Below are positions 8,739-17,617 of a DNA stretch of 64,000 bases, one piece after another. The stretch is from Winogradskyella psychrotolerans RS-3 (GTDB taxonomy: Bacteria; Bacteroidota; Bacteroidia; Flavobacteriales; Flavobacteriaceae), in contig NZ_ATMR01000060.1 of NCBI RefSeq assembly GCF_000427335.1, positions 33,710 to 97,709 of the forward strand. The letters run 5' to 3'. Every line of letters starts with the position of its first letter. Position 1 is the stretch's first letter. Under the pieces are notes generated by a model. The model had not been told where the DNA came from. It saw only the letters and a list, made by a program, of their open reading frames with translations, and searched no databases. Both the position numbers and the translations under genes were made by a program.

Positions 8739-9368
8739 ATGAAAGCACATACAAAAGAATCACAAGCAACAATGACACCTCAAAAGTCATTAGAATATTT
8801 AAAAGAAGGTAATTTAAGATTTCAAAATAATTTAAAAGCTAATCGTAACCTTTTAGAGCAAGTAAATGACACAAGTGACGGGCAATTTCCATTTGCAACG
8901 ATTTTGAGCTGTATTGATTCTAGAGTTTCAGCGGAGTTGGTTTTTGACCAAGGATTAGGAGATATTTTTAGCGTTCGTATAGCTGGTAACATTGTTAATG
9001 AAGACATTTTGGGTAGTATGGAATTTGCATGTAAGTTAGCAGGGACAGAACTTATTGTCGTTTTAGGACATACAAGTTGCGGTGCTGTAAAAGGAGCTTG
9101 TGATCATGCTGAAATGGGTAATTTAACCAAGTTAGTTCAAAAAATAACACCAGCAGTAAATGCAGTTACAGAGCCTAAGGACGAAAGTTTAAGAACGTCT
9201 AAAAACTTAGATTTTGTAGATGATGTATCACATGTGAATGTACAATTAATGATTGATAGAATTCATGCCGAAAGCCCAATTCTTACTGAAATGGAGAAAA
9301 ACGGTGAGATTAAAATTATTGGAGCTATGTATGATGTAAATACAGGTGAAGTAAAGTTTGATGAATAA
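8739..9368 (+). CDS. Beta-class carbonic anhydrase
   Basis: The product has 209 aa. It catalyses CO2 plus water to bicarbonate plus a proton. The zinc and catalytic residues are all present: C58 and D60 in SCIDSRV, H111 and C114 in GHTSCGAVKGAC. There is no signal peptide, so it is cytosolic. It sits 35 bases after the USP gene and 17 bases before the DUF2490 gene. Together with SulP it would trap or interconvert inorganic carbon. Confidence 0.95.
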   Translation: MKAHTKESQATMTPQKSLEYLKEGNLRFQNNLKANRNLLEQVNDTSDGQFPFATILSCIDSRVSAELVFDQGLGDIFSVRIAGNIVNEDILGSMEFACKLAGTELIVVLGHTSCGAVKGACDHAEMGNLTKLVQKITPAVNAVTEPKDESLRTSKNLDFVDDVSHVNVQLMIDRIHAESPILTEMEKNGEIKIIGAMYDVNTGEVKFDE

Positions 9369-9385
9369 AAACTAAAAGTATAAAA

Positions 9386-10048
9386 ATGATAAAAAGAATA
9401 AATATGGTAGCTCTAACGCTTTTGTTGGTGCTACCATTTTTTACGTTTGCCCAAGATAGTAATTTTGGGAATTGGCTTATTTATATTGGAAATAAGAAGC
9501 TAAATACAAAATGGAATATCCATAATGAAGTACAATACAGAAGCTACAATATTATTGATGATTTAGAACAATTACTGATAAGAACTGGTGTTGGATATAA
9601 TTTAACAGAAAATAATAACAATATTTTGCTCGGTTATGGTTATATTCTATCTCAAAATTATAGTGATGAATCAGATGATAAAATTTCGATAAATGAGCAT
9701 CGTATTTTTCAACAATTTACAACCAAACAAACTGTTGGTAGTTTAGGTTTAAGTCATCGCTATCGTTTTGAAGAACGGTTTATTGAAGACGATTTTAAAA
9801 TGCGTTTTCGTTATTTTTTAGGAATTAATGTGCCGTTAACGAAAAAAGAAAGCAATAGCTATTATCTTTCCGTATATAATGAGATTTTTTTAAATACGGA
9901 ATCATCAGTTTTTGATAGAAATAGGGTGTATGGAGGCTTAGGTTACAAGGTTAACAAGTCGCTAAGAATAGAAGCTGGTTATATGAATCAATTTTTTGAA
10001 ACTAATAATAGAGATCAATTTAATATTATTACGTATCTTAATTTCTAA
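9386..10048 (+). CDS. DUF2490 family outer-membrane-type protein
   Basis: The product has 220 aa with a signal peptide (about 1-22, ending TFAQ). The mature part has alternating hydrophobic and polar beta strands, many aromatic residues, and ends in a phenylalanine (YLNF), as outer-membrane barrels do. The pattern matches DUF2490 (for example WNIHNEVQYRSY and HRYRFEERF). The function is unknown. Being in the carbon-transport operon, it could be a barrel or pore partner in the outer membrane, which is inference only. Confidence 0.8.
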   Translation: MIKRINMVALTLLLVLPFFTFAQDSNFGNWLIYIGNKKLNTKWNIHNEVQYRSYNIIDDLEQLLIRTGVGYNLTENNNNILLGYGYILSQNYSDESDDKISINEHRIFQQFTTKQTVGSLGLSHRYRFEERFIEDDFKMRFRYFLGINVPLTKKESNSYYLSVYNEIFLNTESSVFDRNRVYGGLGYKVNKSLRIEAGYMNQFFETNNRDQFNIITYLNF

Positions 10049-10094
10049 AAAAATCACGATTTGTATCCATAGAATTTAATAGAATATAGAATTT

Positions 10095-11960
10095 ATGAAA
10101 AAGTTTTTTTCTCATCTTAAAGGTGATGCTTTTGGAGGTATTACAGCAGGTATTGTTGCATTACCATTGGCATTAGCGTTTGGAGTGTCATCTGGTCTTG
10201 GTCCTAGTGCAGGACTTTATGGTGCTATCTTTTTAGCTTTTTTTGCAGCACTTTTTGGCGGTACCAATACCCAAATTTCTGGGCCAACAGCACCTATGAC
10301 AGCTGTAAGTATGGTTCTTATTGCGGGATTATTAGCTATCCATGAAGGAGATGTTAGTAAATCGCTTCCTATAATTCTAGCCGTATTTATCCTAGCAGGA
10401 TTAATGCAAGTTGGTTTGGGCATTTTTGGCTTCGGAAAATACATAAAGTATATTCCATATCCTGTGGTTTCAGGGTTTATGACAGCCATTGGACTCATTA
10501 TAATTATTACACAAATTTTGCCAGCAGTTGGTTATTATGCAGGAGAAGACACCGCATTAATTGAAAAACATATGCCTCATGCAGAAGAAATGCTTTTAAA
10601 TGATATCTTAAAAGAAGAAGCAGGTGAAGGCATATTAGTCCTTGAAAATTTTAAAGAAACTGTAGATCGAGCAAGTAGAATTACACCCGAAGAAATGGAA
10701 AGTGAGGCTTCTATATTAGCTGGGAATTCTGCTTCTGGTGCATTAGGGGCGTTAAAAGCAATACCTAGAGCATTACAAAATATAAATTGGTTAGAATTGC
10801 TACTAGCGCTTGGAACCATAATTATTATATACGGATTTAAACGTATAACTACTGCGATACCAAGTACTCTAGTGGCTTTAGTAATTGTTTCAGGAATTGC
10901 TTTTGGCTTTGGTTTAGACTACCGACCAATCGAACAAATACCGAGTGGCTTTCCGGTACCAAATATGGCCATTTTTACAGAATTTGATTTTGGGAATTTA
11001 ATGCCATATTTTTTTACCGCCTTTACCTTAGCGTTATTAGGATCTATTGATTCCTTATTAACGAGTGTTGTTGCAGATAATGTTACTAAAACAAAACATA
11101 AGCCAAACAAAGAGCTTATCGGCCAGGGTATTGGAAATACTATTGGTGCTTTATTTGGTGGTTTACCAGGAGCAGGAGCAACTATTAGAACGGTTGTAAA
11201 TATTAACGCAGGTGGTAAAACTAGATTATCAGGAATGATTGCTGGTGTCTTTTTATTATTGATTCTTTTAGCTTTAGGAGATATTGCGTCACAAATTCCA
11301 GCAGCTGTTTTAGCAGGTATTTTAATTACCGTTGGTTTTGGAGTTATGGATTATAAAGGCTTAAAAGCGATTCCTGCGCTACCAAAAGATATTAAAATTG
11401 GACCGATTAAATTGAGCTCTGAAGTTTTAATTATGATTGTAGTTTTACTATTGTCTACGTTTTGGAACTTGGTTTATGCTGTAGGTATCGGATTAATAAT
11501 AGCGTCACTTATGTTTATGAAAAAAATAGGTGATTTAACAGCATTGCGATCCGATGTTAAATCTTTAAAGAAAGAAAAGGCTTGGGCAGATGAAGCTGAT
11601 TTTCCTGAAAAACTAAAAGAAGAAGTTTTTATTAAACATTTAAAAGGACCATTGTTTTTTGGATCTACTAGTGAATTTCAGGCGTTAGCAGATCAGATTC
11701 CTATTACAGCTAAAACAGTAGTAATTCGTTTAGGACGTATGCAATATATGGATCAATCCGGACTCTACGCCATGGAAGATGTGCTTCAAGATTTATCAAA
11801 AAGAAATATTTTGGTATTGTTTGTAGGGCTACTAAAGCAACCAAGATATATGATGGAGCGTATTGATATAATTCCAAATTTAATTCTTAAAGAGCATATA
11901 TTTAAGGACTTTGATAGTTGTTTAAACTGGATAAAAAGTAATGTAAAGGACGAATTCTAA
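10095..11960 (+). CDS. SulP-family anion transporter with STAS domain
   Basis: The product has 621 aa and is longer than the first SulP protein in this cluster. Membrane segments run from about 10 to 475. A hydrophilic insertion of about 75 residues (about 155-230) interrupts the membrane domain and accounts for part of the extra length. A full C-terminal STAS domain follows (about 510-615, with RLGRMQYMDQSGLYAMEDV, the usual STAS loop around DQSG). The substrate is probably bicarbonate or sulfate. It lies 11 bases before a second carbonic anhydrase gene, giving a second transporter/anhydrase pair. Confidence 0.93.
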   Translation: MKKFFSHLKGDAFGGITAGIVALPLALAFGVSSGLGPSAGLYGAIFLAFFAALFGGTNTQISGPTAPMTAVSMVLIAGLLAIHEGDVSKSLPIILAVFILAGLMQVGLGIFGFGKYIKYIPYPVVSGFMTAIGLIIIITQILPAVGYYAGEDTALIEKHMPHAEEMLLNDILKEEAGEGILVLENFKETVDRASRITPEEMESEASILAGNSASGALGALKAIPRALQNINWLELLLALGTIIIIYGFKRITTAIPSTLVALVIVSGIAFGFGLDYRPIEQIPSGFPVPNMAIFTEFDFGNLMPYFFTAFTLALLGSIDSLLTSVVADNVTKTKHKPNKELIGQGIGNTIGALFGGLPGAGATIRTVVNINAGGKTRLSGMIAGVFLLLILLALGDIASQIPAAVLAGILITVGFGVMDYKGLKAIPALPKDIKIGPIKLSSEVLIMIVVLLLSTFWNLVYAVGIGLIIASLMFMKKIGDLTALRSDVKSLKKEKAWADEADFPEKLKEEVFIKHLKGPLFFGSTSEFQALADQIPITAKTVVIRLGRMQYMDQSGLYAMEDVLQDLSKRNILVLFVGLLKQPRYMMERIDIIPNLILKEHIFKDFDSCLNWIKSNVKDEF

Positions 11961-11971
11961 TTGATATAAAT

Positions 11972-12597
11972 ATGGACTTAAATAATGTATTTAAAAATAA
12001 CGAAAAGTGGATTAAAGACAGGTTAGACAATGATGCTGAATATTTCGAGAAATTAGGCCAAGGACAAAATCCAGAGTTATTATTTATAGGCTGTTCCGAT
12101 AGTCGTGTTACCGCTGAAGAGTTAATGGGTTTAGGTCCAGGTGATGTCTTTGTGCATAGAAATATAGCGAATATGGTTGTTGGCACAGATGCAAATGGCA
12201 TGTCTGTGGTTAATTATGCGGTTACACATTTAAAGGTGAATCACGTTGTAGTTTGTGGACATTATGCTTGTGGCGGAGTAAAAGCAGCAATGCAATCGGC
12301 CGATTTGGGTGTTTTAAACGGTTGGTTAAGAAACATTAGAGATGTTTATAGAATGCATCATAATGAGCTTAATTCTATTAAGGACGAAGAAAAAAATACG
12401 ATCGTTTAGTTGAACTCAATGTGCAAGAACAGTGTGTTAATCTAATTAAAACAGCAGCCGTACAAAAAGCTTATAGAGATAGAGGTTTAAAAGTACACGG
12501 TTGGGTGTTTGATGTACACACAGGAAAACTAATAGATTTAAAAATAGATTTTGAAGGGTATCTCAAAGATATTATGGAAATCTATCACTTAGATTAG
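11972..12597 (+). pseudogene. Second beta-carbonic anhydrase, interrupted by a one-base frameshift
   Basis: The first frame (11972-12409) has a complete active site: C41, D43 and R45 in GCSDSRV, H97 and C100 in CGHYACGG. After DEEK the frame breaks at an A-run (12390-12396). One extra A would join it to the frame reading YDRLVELNVQEQC and on to VHGWVFDVHTGKL, ending at TAG 12597, which gives a normal-length enzyme of about 208 aa. The conserved C-terminal half is intact in the second frame, so a sequencing indel is more likely than decay. Confidence 0.85.
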
Positions 12598-12600
12598 TGA

Positions 12601-12631
12601 AAAAACACCATTCGGAAGAATGGTTTTTTTA
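12601..12631. terminator. Bidirectional terminator between carbonic anhydrase and cvpA genes
   Basis: ACCATTC-GGAA-GAATGGT (12607-12624) is a perfect 7-bp stem with a GGAA loop, flanked by an A-run on the left and T7 on the right. It can end transcription from both converging genes. Confidence 0.85.
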
Positions 12632-13159
12632 TGCTTTTTCTTTAGTGTTTTCTTCCTCAGCATCTTCTTCTTCTGATTCGCTTTTAATTATTGATGGAAA
12701 AATCATAGGGGCTAATGATTTTACAGGTTTGTAAAGCATACTTTTTTCTAAATCTTCTTTTTCCATAAAGGGCAATGTATTATTCATTTTATGAAAAACA
12801 CTCAAAAGCACACTAAGAATTAATCCAATTTTAAGCGCTCCAAAGACAGCACCTGCGAGTTTATTGATGATTCCTAAAGCGGCGAAATCGGCTAGTTTGG
12901 TTAATGCTTTTCCTGCTAAGCTAATGACTAAAACAATCACCACAAAAGTGATGGCAAAAGCAACGATATTGATGGTTTTTTCACTCCAATCAACCTTAGG
13001 TTCTAAAAATCCTGCAGCAAAATCACTAAAATGAATTGCACCATAAACACCCAAAACTAAGGCCAATAGAGAGGCGACTTCTACAAAAAGACCTTTAAAT
13101 AAGCCACGTACAAATCCGAATAATAATAGGGCGGCTAAAATAATATCAATAATACTCAT
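12629..13159 (-). CDS. CvpA family membrane protein
   Basis: The product has 176 aa with four hydrophobic segments (about 3-20, 24-45, 63-85 and 102-124), starting MSIIDIILAALLLFGFVRGL, the typical CvpA N-terminus, and an acidic C-terminal tail (ESEEEDAEEEN). CvpA proteins are inner-membrane proteins linked to colicin V production and envelope stress. The exact function is not established. A TAnnTTTG element lies just upstream. Confidence 0.88.
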   Translation of the reverse strand: MSIIDIILAALLLFGFVRGLFKGLFVEVASLLALVLGVYGAIHFSDFAAGFLEPKVDWSEKTINIVAFAITFVVIVLVISLAGKALTKLADFAALGIINKLAGAVFGALKIGLILSVLLSVFHKMNNTLPFMEKEDLEKSMLYKPVKSLAPMIFPSIIKSESEEEDAEEENTKEKA

Positions 13160-13176
13160 ACAACTAGCGGTTTAAA

Positions 13177-13184
13177 CAAAAGTA
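13177..13184 (-). promoter_or_regulatory. Bacteroidota -7 element for the cvpA-like gene
   Basis: CAAAAGTA on the plus strand reads TACTTTTG on the minus strand, an exact TAnnTTTG match 18 bases from the start codon. Confidence 0.5.
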
Positions 13185-13305
13185 CATGAATTTTTTAAGT
13201 TCAAATTTTAGTGAATCAATTTATTTAAACTTAGGGCTAATAAGGTAAACTATACTTTTTTTCTGATTTATAAATAATAACGCATTTCAACCTACTTTAG
13301 TTTAT

Positions 13306-13313
13306 TAACTTTG
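13306..13313 (+). promoter_or_regulatory. Bacteroidota -7 element upstream of a structured 5' leader
   Basis: TAACTTTG matches TAnnTTTG exactly. It is 87 bases before the next start codon, so the leader is long. Directly after it GAAGTCT (13313-13319) can pair with AGACTTC (13342-13348). Confidence 0.5.
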
Positions 13314-13400
13314 AAGTCTTATAAGAAGTTAAGCTTGAAGGAGACTTCTTCATCTTAAAACTTTTAATTATTAATTAAAGAGATTCCTGTTTTACGGGAA

Positions 13401-13763
13401 ATGGACATGGCAAGAGACGAACAATTAAAAGAACGATGGGAGTTGGTGGTAGAGAAACTCTCAAACCAATTTGCTGATGGAGATCGATTAGATCTCGATT
13501 CTATAATATACCTTATTGGTGTGCAAGAGCTTGGTCAAATTCATCGTGAATATAAAAAAGATCATAAACTCGATTTAATGCATATAGCAATTTGCAAGGT
13601 TTTAACACCTTATGGATTTTATGAATTTGATTATGTAGATGAAGAAGGTTGGCCACATTACAAAGTATTAGCGCAATTACCACATCTAAAAGCTGGTGAG
13701 CAAAGTGTGTTAATGAAAGAGGCTATTGTAAACTATTTTTTGGAAACAGAATATATCAATTAG
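13401..13763 (+). CDS. Conserved hypothetical protein upstream of pheS
   Basis: The product has 120 aa (118 if the second ATG at 13407 is used). It is soluble, acidic and without signal peptide. The sequence has a helical first half (DEQLKERWELVVEKLSNQF) and an aromatic middle (YGFYEFDYVDEEGWPHYK). I recognise it as a flavobacterial conserved protein without known function. It is transcribed from its own promoter and is 70 bases from pheS. Confidence 0.75.
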   Translation: MDMARDEQLKERWELVVEKLSNQFADGDRLDLDSIIYLIGVQELGQIHREYKKDHKLDLMHIAICKVLTPYGFYEFDYVDEEGWPHYKVLAQLPHLKAGEQSVLMKEAIVNYFLETEYIN

Positions 13764-13803
13764 CTAAGACGTCATACAGCTACCATAACTCGCAAAAAAA
13801 ACT

Positions 13804-13811
13804 TAAATTTG
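13804..13811 (+). promoter_or_regulatory. Bacteroidota -7 element for pheS
   Basis: TAAATTTG is an exact TAnnTTTG match 22 bases before the pheS ATG. Confidence 0.5.
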
Positions 13812-13833
13812 CACTCGTTTTTGAATAGAAATC

Positions 13834-14853
13834 ATGATAGACAAGATAAAAGAACTCATAGCAGAAGCAGAAGCTTTTAAAGCACAGTCAAAAGAAGAGG
13901 TTGAAGCCTTTAGAATTAAATATTTAGGTTCCAAAGGGTATTTAAAAGCATTTTATGGCGAATTGAAAAATGTAGCGAACGATCAGAAACGTGAATTCGG
14001 ACAAATAATTAACGAGCTTAAAGTTACAGCTGAAGCTAAAGTAAATGAATTAAAAGAAGCTTTAGAAAGTAAAGAAGAAGATAAAGGGATTTTTGGTGAT
14101 TTATCGCGACCTGGTGAGCCAATTGCTATTGGTGCACGTCATCCTATTTCTATAGTTAAAAATGAGATTATCGATATCTTTTCACGGATTGGTTTTAACG
14201 TTAGTGAAGGGCCAGAAATTGAAGATGATTGGCATAATTTTACAGCATTGAACTTACCAGAATACCATCCGGCGAGAGATATGCAGGATACGTTTTTTAT
14301 TCAAACCGATCCAGATATTTTGTTGCGTACGCATACAAGTTCTGTACAAGTACGCTATATGGAAAATAACCAACCACCAATTCGTACTATTTCTCCGGGT
14401 CGTGTGTATAGAAATGAAGCGATTTCTGCACGTTCACATTGTTTCTTTCACCAAGTGGAAGGGTTATATATTGATAAAGATGTGAGTTTTGCAGATTTAA
14501 AACAAACACTTCAATACTTTACTACTGAGATGTTTGGGAAGTCTAAAATTAGATTACGTCCTTCATACTTTCCGTTTACTGAGCCAAGTGCAGAGGTAGA
14601 TGTATATTGGGGATTAGAAACCGAAACAGATTATAAAATTACTAAAGGTACAGGTTGGTTAGAAATTATGGGCTGCGGAATGGTAGATCCTAATGTTTTA
14701 GAAAATTGTGGTATTGATTCTAAAGTATATTCTGGATTTGCTTTCGGAATGGGAATCGATCGTATTGCCATGCTATTAAACCAAATTAGCGATATTAGAT
14801 TGTTGAGTGAGAATGATGTGCGGTTTTTAGAACAGTTTAAATCAGCCTTATAA
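13834..14853 (+). CDS. pheS: Phenylalanine--tRNA ligase alpha subunit
   Basis: The product has 339 aa, the normal length of PheS. The N-terminal coiled-coil tRNA-binding arm (about 1-90) is followed by the class II synthetase core: HPISIVKNEI, EGPEIEDDWHNF, the TISPGRVYRNEA stretch of motif 2, HQVEGLYID, and the motif 3 region GFAFGMGIDRIAML. It charges tRNA-Phe together with PheT, which is not in the window. The stop is three bases before the next gene. Confidence 0.97.
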   Translation: MIDKIKELIAEAEAFKAQSKEEVEAFRIKYLGSKGYLKAFYGELKNVANDQKREFGQIINELKVTAEAKVNELKEALESKEEDKGIFGDLSRPGEPIAIGARHPISIVKNEIIDIFSRIGFNVSEGPEIEDDWHNFTALNLPEYHPARDMQDTFFIQTDPDILLRTHTSSVQVRYMENNQPPIRTISPGRVYRNEAISARSHCFFHQVEGLYIDKDVSFADLKQTLQYFTTEMFGKSKIRLRPSYFPFTEPSAEVDVYWGLETETDYKITKGTGWLEIMGCGMVDPNVLENCGIDSKVYSGFAFGMGIDRIAMLLNQISDIRLLSENDVRFLEQFKSAL

Positions 14854-14856
14854 ACC

Positions 14857-15252
14857 TTGAAAAAAGACATAAAAATTCCAGAAGTAAAAGATGTTCATGT
14901 TGCGGTAGTGCAAGAAGAACATTTAGAATACAAAACTCAAGACTGGAATGCCTATATCATTAATAATAGCGATAAAGACTTAGATACTGTTCTTATTGTT
15001 ACTAGAGGTTATAACGACACCAAAGTAACGCCTATAATGCGCCATACTATTGCAAAACTACCAGCAAGAAGTTATGCTAAGATTGAATATCTACAAGAAA
15101 AGGTTTTAGAGCTAAATAACGAGTTTAAAATCACGTTTTTTGAAGGCAATCAAATGTTTGATAAAACATATATATTCAGAAAAAACACAATCAACGAAAA
15201 AGCTTTACAAGCTATTCCGTTGATGCAGTTGCGTGGTGTTTTGGTAAAGTAG
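14857..15252 (+). CDS. Conserved hypothetical protein downstream of pheS (TTG start)
   Basis: The product has 131 aa. TTG at 14857 is the best start because the coding pattern (KKDIKIPEVKDVHVAVV) extends to it and the pheS stop lies only three bases upstream. It is soluble, without signal peptide or membrane segment, and appears to be a single beta-rich domain. I recognise it only as a flavobacterial neighbour of pheS with unknown role. Confidence 0.75.
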   Translation: MKKDIKIPEVKDVHVAVVQEEHLEYKTQDWNAYIINNSDKDLDTVLIVTRGYNDTKVTPIMRHTIAKLPARSYAKIEYLQEKVLELNNEFKITFFEGNQMFDKTYIFRKNTINEKALQAIPLMQLRGVLVK

Positions 15253-15307
15253 GTATTAGCCATTGACCTTTAGCTAATAAGCAAACGGCTAATAGCCAAA
15301 AGCACAA

Positions 15308-16309
15308 CTAATCCAACTTATCAGTCAATTTCTGAAACACTTTTTTAGCGTCTTTCCCTTCGTATAAAATATCATAAACGGCATTTATAATAGGTAGCTG
15401 TGTTTTCTTTTTGTTCTTTTTATTTAATTCAAATGCACTTTTTGTGGCGTAGTAACCTTCTGCAACCATATTCATTTCCATTTGTGCAGATTTTACAGTG
15501 TACCCTTTACCAATCATATTTCCGAACATGCGGTTTCTAGAAAATACAGAATAACCCGTTACTAATAAATCACCTAAGTATGCCGAGTTATTAATATTGC
15601 GTTTCATCTTGTGCATCTTTTTGATGAAACGTTTCATTTCGCGAATAGAGTTACTCATCAATACACTCTGAAAATTGTCGCCATAACCCAAACCATGAGC
15701 CATTCCGGCAGCAATAGCATAAATATTTTTCAGCATTACAGCGTATTCTATACCAATAACATCATCGCTCGTTTTTGTCTTAATGTAATCGCTCGATAAA
15801 TTATCTGCAATGGCTTGTGCTTTCTTAGCATCGTCACATGCAATTGTTAAATAAGATAAACGCTCTAGTGCCACTTCTTCTGCGTGGCAAGGACCCGCGA
15901 TAACAGCAATGTTTTCAAAGGGAATATTATATTCATCATGAAATTGCTCACCAACTAATTTGCCTGTTTCTGGCATAATACCTTTTACAGCAGATACTAT
16001 GGTTTTCTTGCTAATGTCTGTGGTAAGTTTCTCTAATTCACCATGGATAAAAGCAGAAGGAATTACAAAAATTAGCACATCTGCCCAATCTGCTATTTCG
16101 TTAATATCATTACTCAGTTTTAGTTGTTCGGTTTTAAACTCCACCGAACTCAAATAACTTGGGTTATGTTGTTCTTTTAAGATGTGTTCTTTAGCATAAA
16201 CGCTTCGCATATACCAACCAACTTCGTCTAAGTTTTCGCAAAGCATTTTTACAATGGCTGTAGCCCAGCTTCCTGCACCAAAAACAGCATATTTTGTAGT
16301 ATTACTCAT
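15308..16309 (-). CDS. gpsA: NAD(P)H-dependent glycerol-3-phosphate dehydrogenase
   Basis: The product has 333 aa. It reduces dihydroxyacetone phosphate to sn-glycerol 3-phosphate for phospholipid synthesis. The N-terminal Rossmann motif GAGSWATA (about 10-17), AGPCHAEEV, and the catalytic helix around EYAVMLKNIYAIAAGMAHGLGYGDN are all present. It is cytosolic. The gene stands alone on the minus strand, with a -7 element 25 bases upstream. The 55-base gap to the preceding convergent gene holds low-complexity TTAGCC/GGCTAA words that could pair as a weak terminator. Confidence 0.96.
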   Translation of the reverse strand: MSNTTKYAVFGAGSWATAIVKMLCENLDEVGWYMRSVYAKEHILKEQHNPSYLSSVEFKTEQLKLSNDINEIADWADVLIFVIPSAFIHGELEKLTTDISKKTIVSAVKGIMPETGKLVGEQFHDEYNIPFENIAVIAGPCHAEEVALERLSYLTIACDDAKKAQAIADNLSSDYIKTKTSDDVIGIEYAVMLKNIYAIAAGMAHGLGYGDNFQSVLMSNSIREMKRFIKKMHKMKRNINNSAYLGDLLVTGYSVFSRNRMFGNMIGKGYTVKSAQMEMNMVAEGYYATKSAFELNKKNKKKTQLPIINAVYDILYEGKDAKKVFQKLTDKLD

Positions 16310-16333
16310 AGTGTTTTAATCAAATTTGTAAAT

Positions 16334-16341
16334 CAAAGTTA
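16334..16341 (-). promoter_or_regulatory. Bacteroidota -7 element for gpsA
   Basis: CAAAGTTA reads TAACTTTG on the minus strand, an exact TAnnTTTG match 25 bases from the gpsA start. Confidence 0.5.
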
Positions 16342-16520
16342 CGGAAAATTTATAGAATCCTTCGAGCTAAAACCATGTTAACGCTTCGGTATTTATAGAC
16401 TTTATACATATGAAAATAATCAGGATAAATAGACTTTTTGTATTGTTTCAGATAACTTCTAAATATTTTTTGGCACGTCTTTTGAAAAGCTATAATCAAC
16501 CACCTTTAAAACGCTAGATT

Positions 16521-17486
16521 ATGAAAACGACAAAACTACTATTAGGATTTGCATTTATTGCAACAGTATTTACCTCGTGTTATGTTGAAGAAACAAATTA
16601 TATAGAAGAACCATCAATTTCATTAAATCAGTTATTAAATTCTTACGATTTATGGTATGTAGACGTTAATGCCACACAAGGTTATGGGGAAACACCATTT
16701 TTACAAATTGCTTTTACCGTATCGTTTAATAATGGTCGTATGTATGCTAATAATAATTTAGTTGGCTTTGGAAGTCAGGGTAGCGGCTATGGTGTACAAA
16801 TTGGAAATTATGATGCTTATGATATGATTTTAGATGTAGACCATGTCATTGATGGCTTTGATAGCTTCGATGTGTACCAAGTAGATAATAATACGATTGA
16901 ATTATACAATCCTTATAATGACACATCTTATTTTTTAGAGGGTTACCAAAAATCTAATTTCGATTATGATTTTATCTTTTACGATAACATTCATTATTTC
17001 TTACAAGAATATGAAGCTTGGGAAAAAACATATACCAGTAATTATGGAGCGCTAAATGATTTTGATAACGAGAACTATTTGCAGTTTTTATCTGGTGGAA
17101 ACGATGCTACATTTAGAAGTTCGCAAGATCAAAACGTCTATAATACAAATAATATCTTTTGGGATTTTGTAGGTGATTATGGAGTAGGAGATGTCTCTGG
17201 GAATAGCTACTTAAAAACATTAACATTAGATTATGATTTCTTCAACAATGAATACTTCGAATTGAGCGTTATTAATGATAGTACGGTAGAGTTGTACCAT
17301 GCAAGCTCTGGGACGGTTTATGAATTTAGAGGAAGTGGCTATATACAATATTACAGAAGCACAGATGCAGAAGGGAAGTCAACTGCAGAAGTTGATAGGT
17401 TTAAAAAACGTAAGCAAAAAACAAAGAAAATAGAAAATATTAGAACAAATACACGAAACACCGTAGAGTCAATTTCAATTATATGA
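16521..17486 (+). CDS. Flavobacterial lipoprotein of unknown function
   Basis: The product has 321 aa with a lipoprotein signal peptide (1-19) and lipidated C20 in VFTSC. The mature part is rich in Y, D, N and F, apparently beta-structured, with two similar halves around LWYVDVNATQG/LQIAFTVSFNNGRMYANN and LTLDYDFFNNEYFELSVINDSTVELYH. A basic tail (FKKRKQKTKK) follows. This family is widely labelled nicotinic acid mononucleotide adenylyltransferase in databases, but no nucleotidyltransferase HxGH-type motif is visible and the protein is clearly exported. I regard that label as an error. Confidence 0.8.
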   Translation: MKTTKLLLGFAFIATVFTSCYVEETNYIEEPSISLNQLLNSYDLWYVDVNATQGYGETPFLQIAFTVSFNNGRMYANNNLVGFGSQGSGYGVQIGNYDAYDMILDVDHVIDGFDSFDVYQVDNNTIELYNPYNDTSYFLEGYQKSNFDYDFIFYDNIHYFLQEYEAWEKTYTSNYGALNDFDNENYLQFLSGGNDATFRSSQDQNVYNTNNIFWDFVGDYGVGDVSGNSYLKTLTLDYDFFNNEYFELSVINDSTVELYHASSGTVYEFRGSGYIQYYRSTDAEGKSTAEVDRFKKRKQKTKKIENIRTNTRNTVESISII

Positions 17487-17572
17487 TGGAATTCAAATGG
17501 TGTTCTATGTGGACTTAAAAAAAACAATACGAACATACATATGAAACTAAATTTGGTTGGTTATTTAGTTTC

Positions 17573-17612
17573 AAAACGCTCAGTTAAAACACTTGTTTTT
17601 ACTGGGCGTTTT
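17573..17612. terminator. Bidirectional terminator
   Basis: AAAACGCTCAGT pairs with ACTGGGCGTTTT (one G-T wobble), extended by AAAAC/GTTTT next to the loop, and is followed by a T-rich tract. It separates the converging lipoprotein gene and the minus-strand gene ending at 17618. Confidence 0.8.
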
Positions 17613-17617
17613 TCTTT

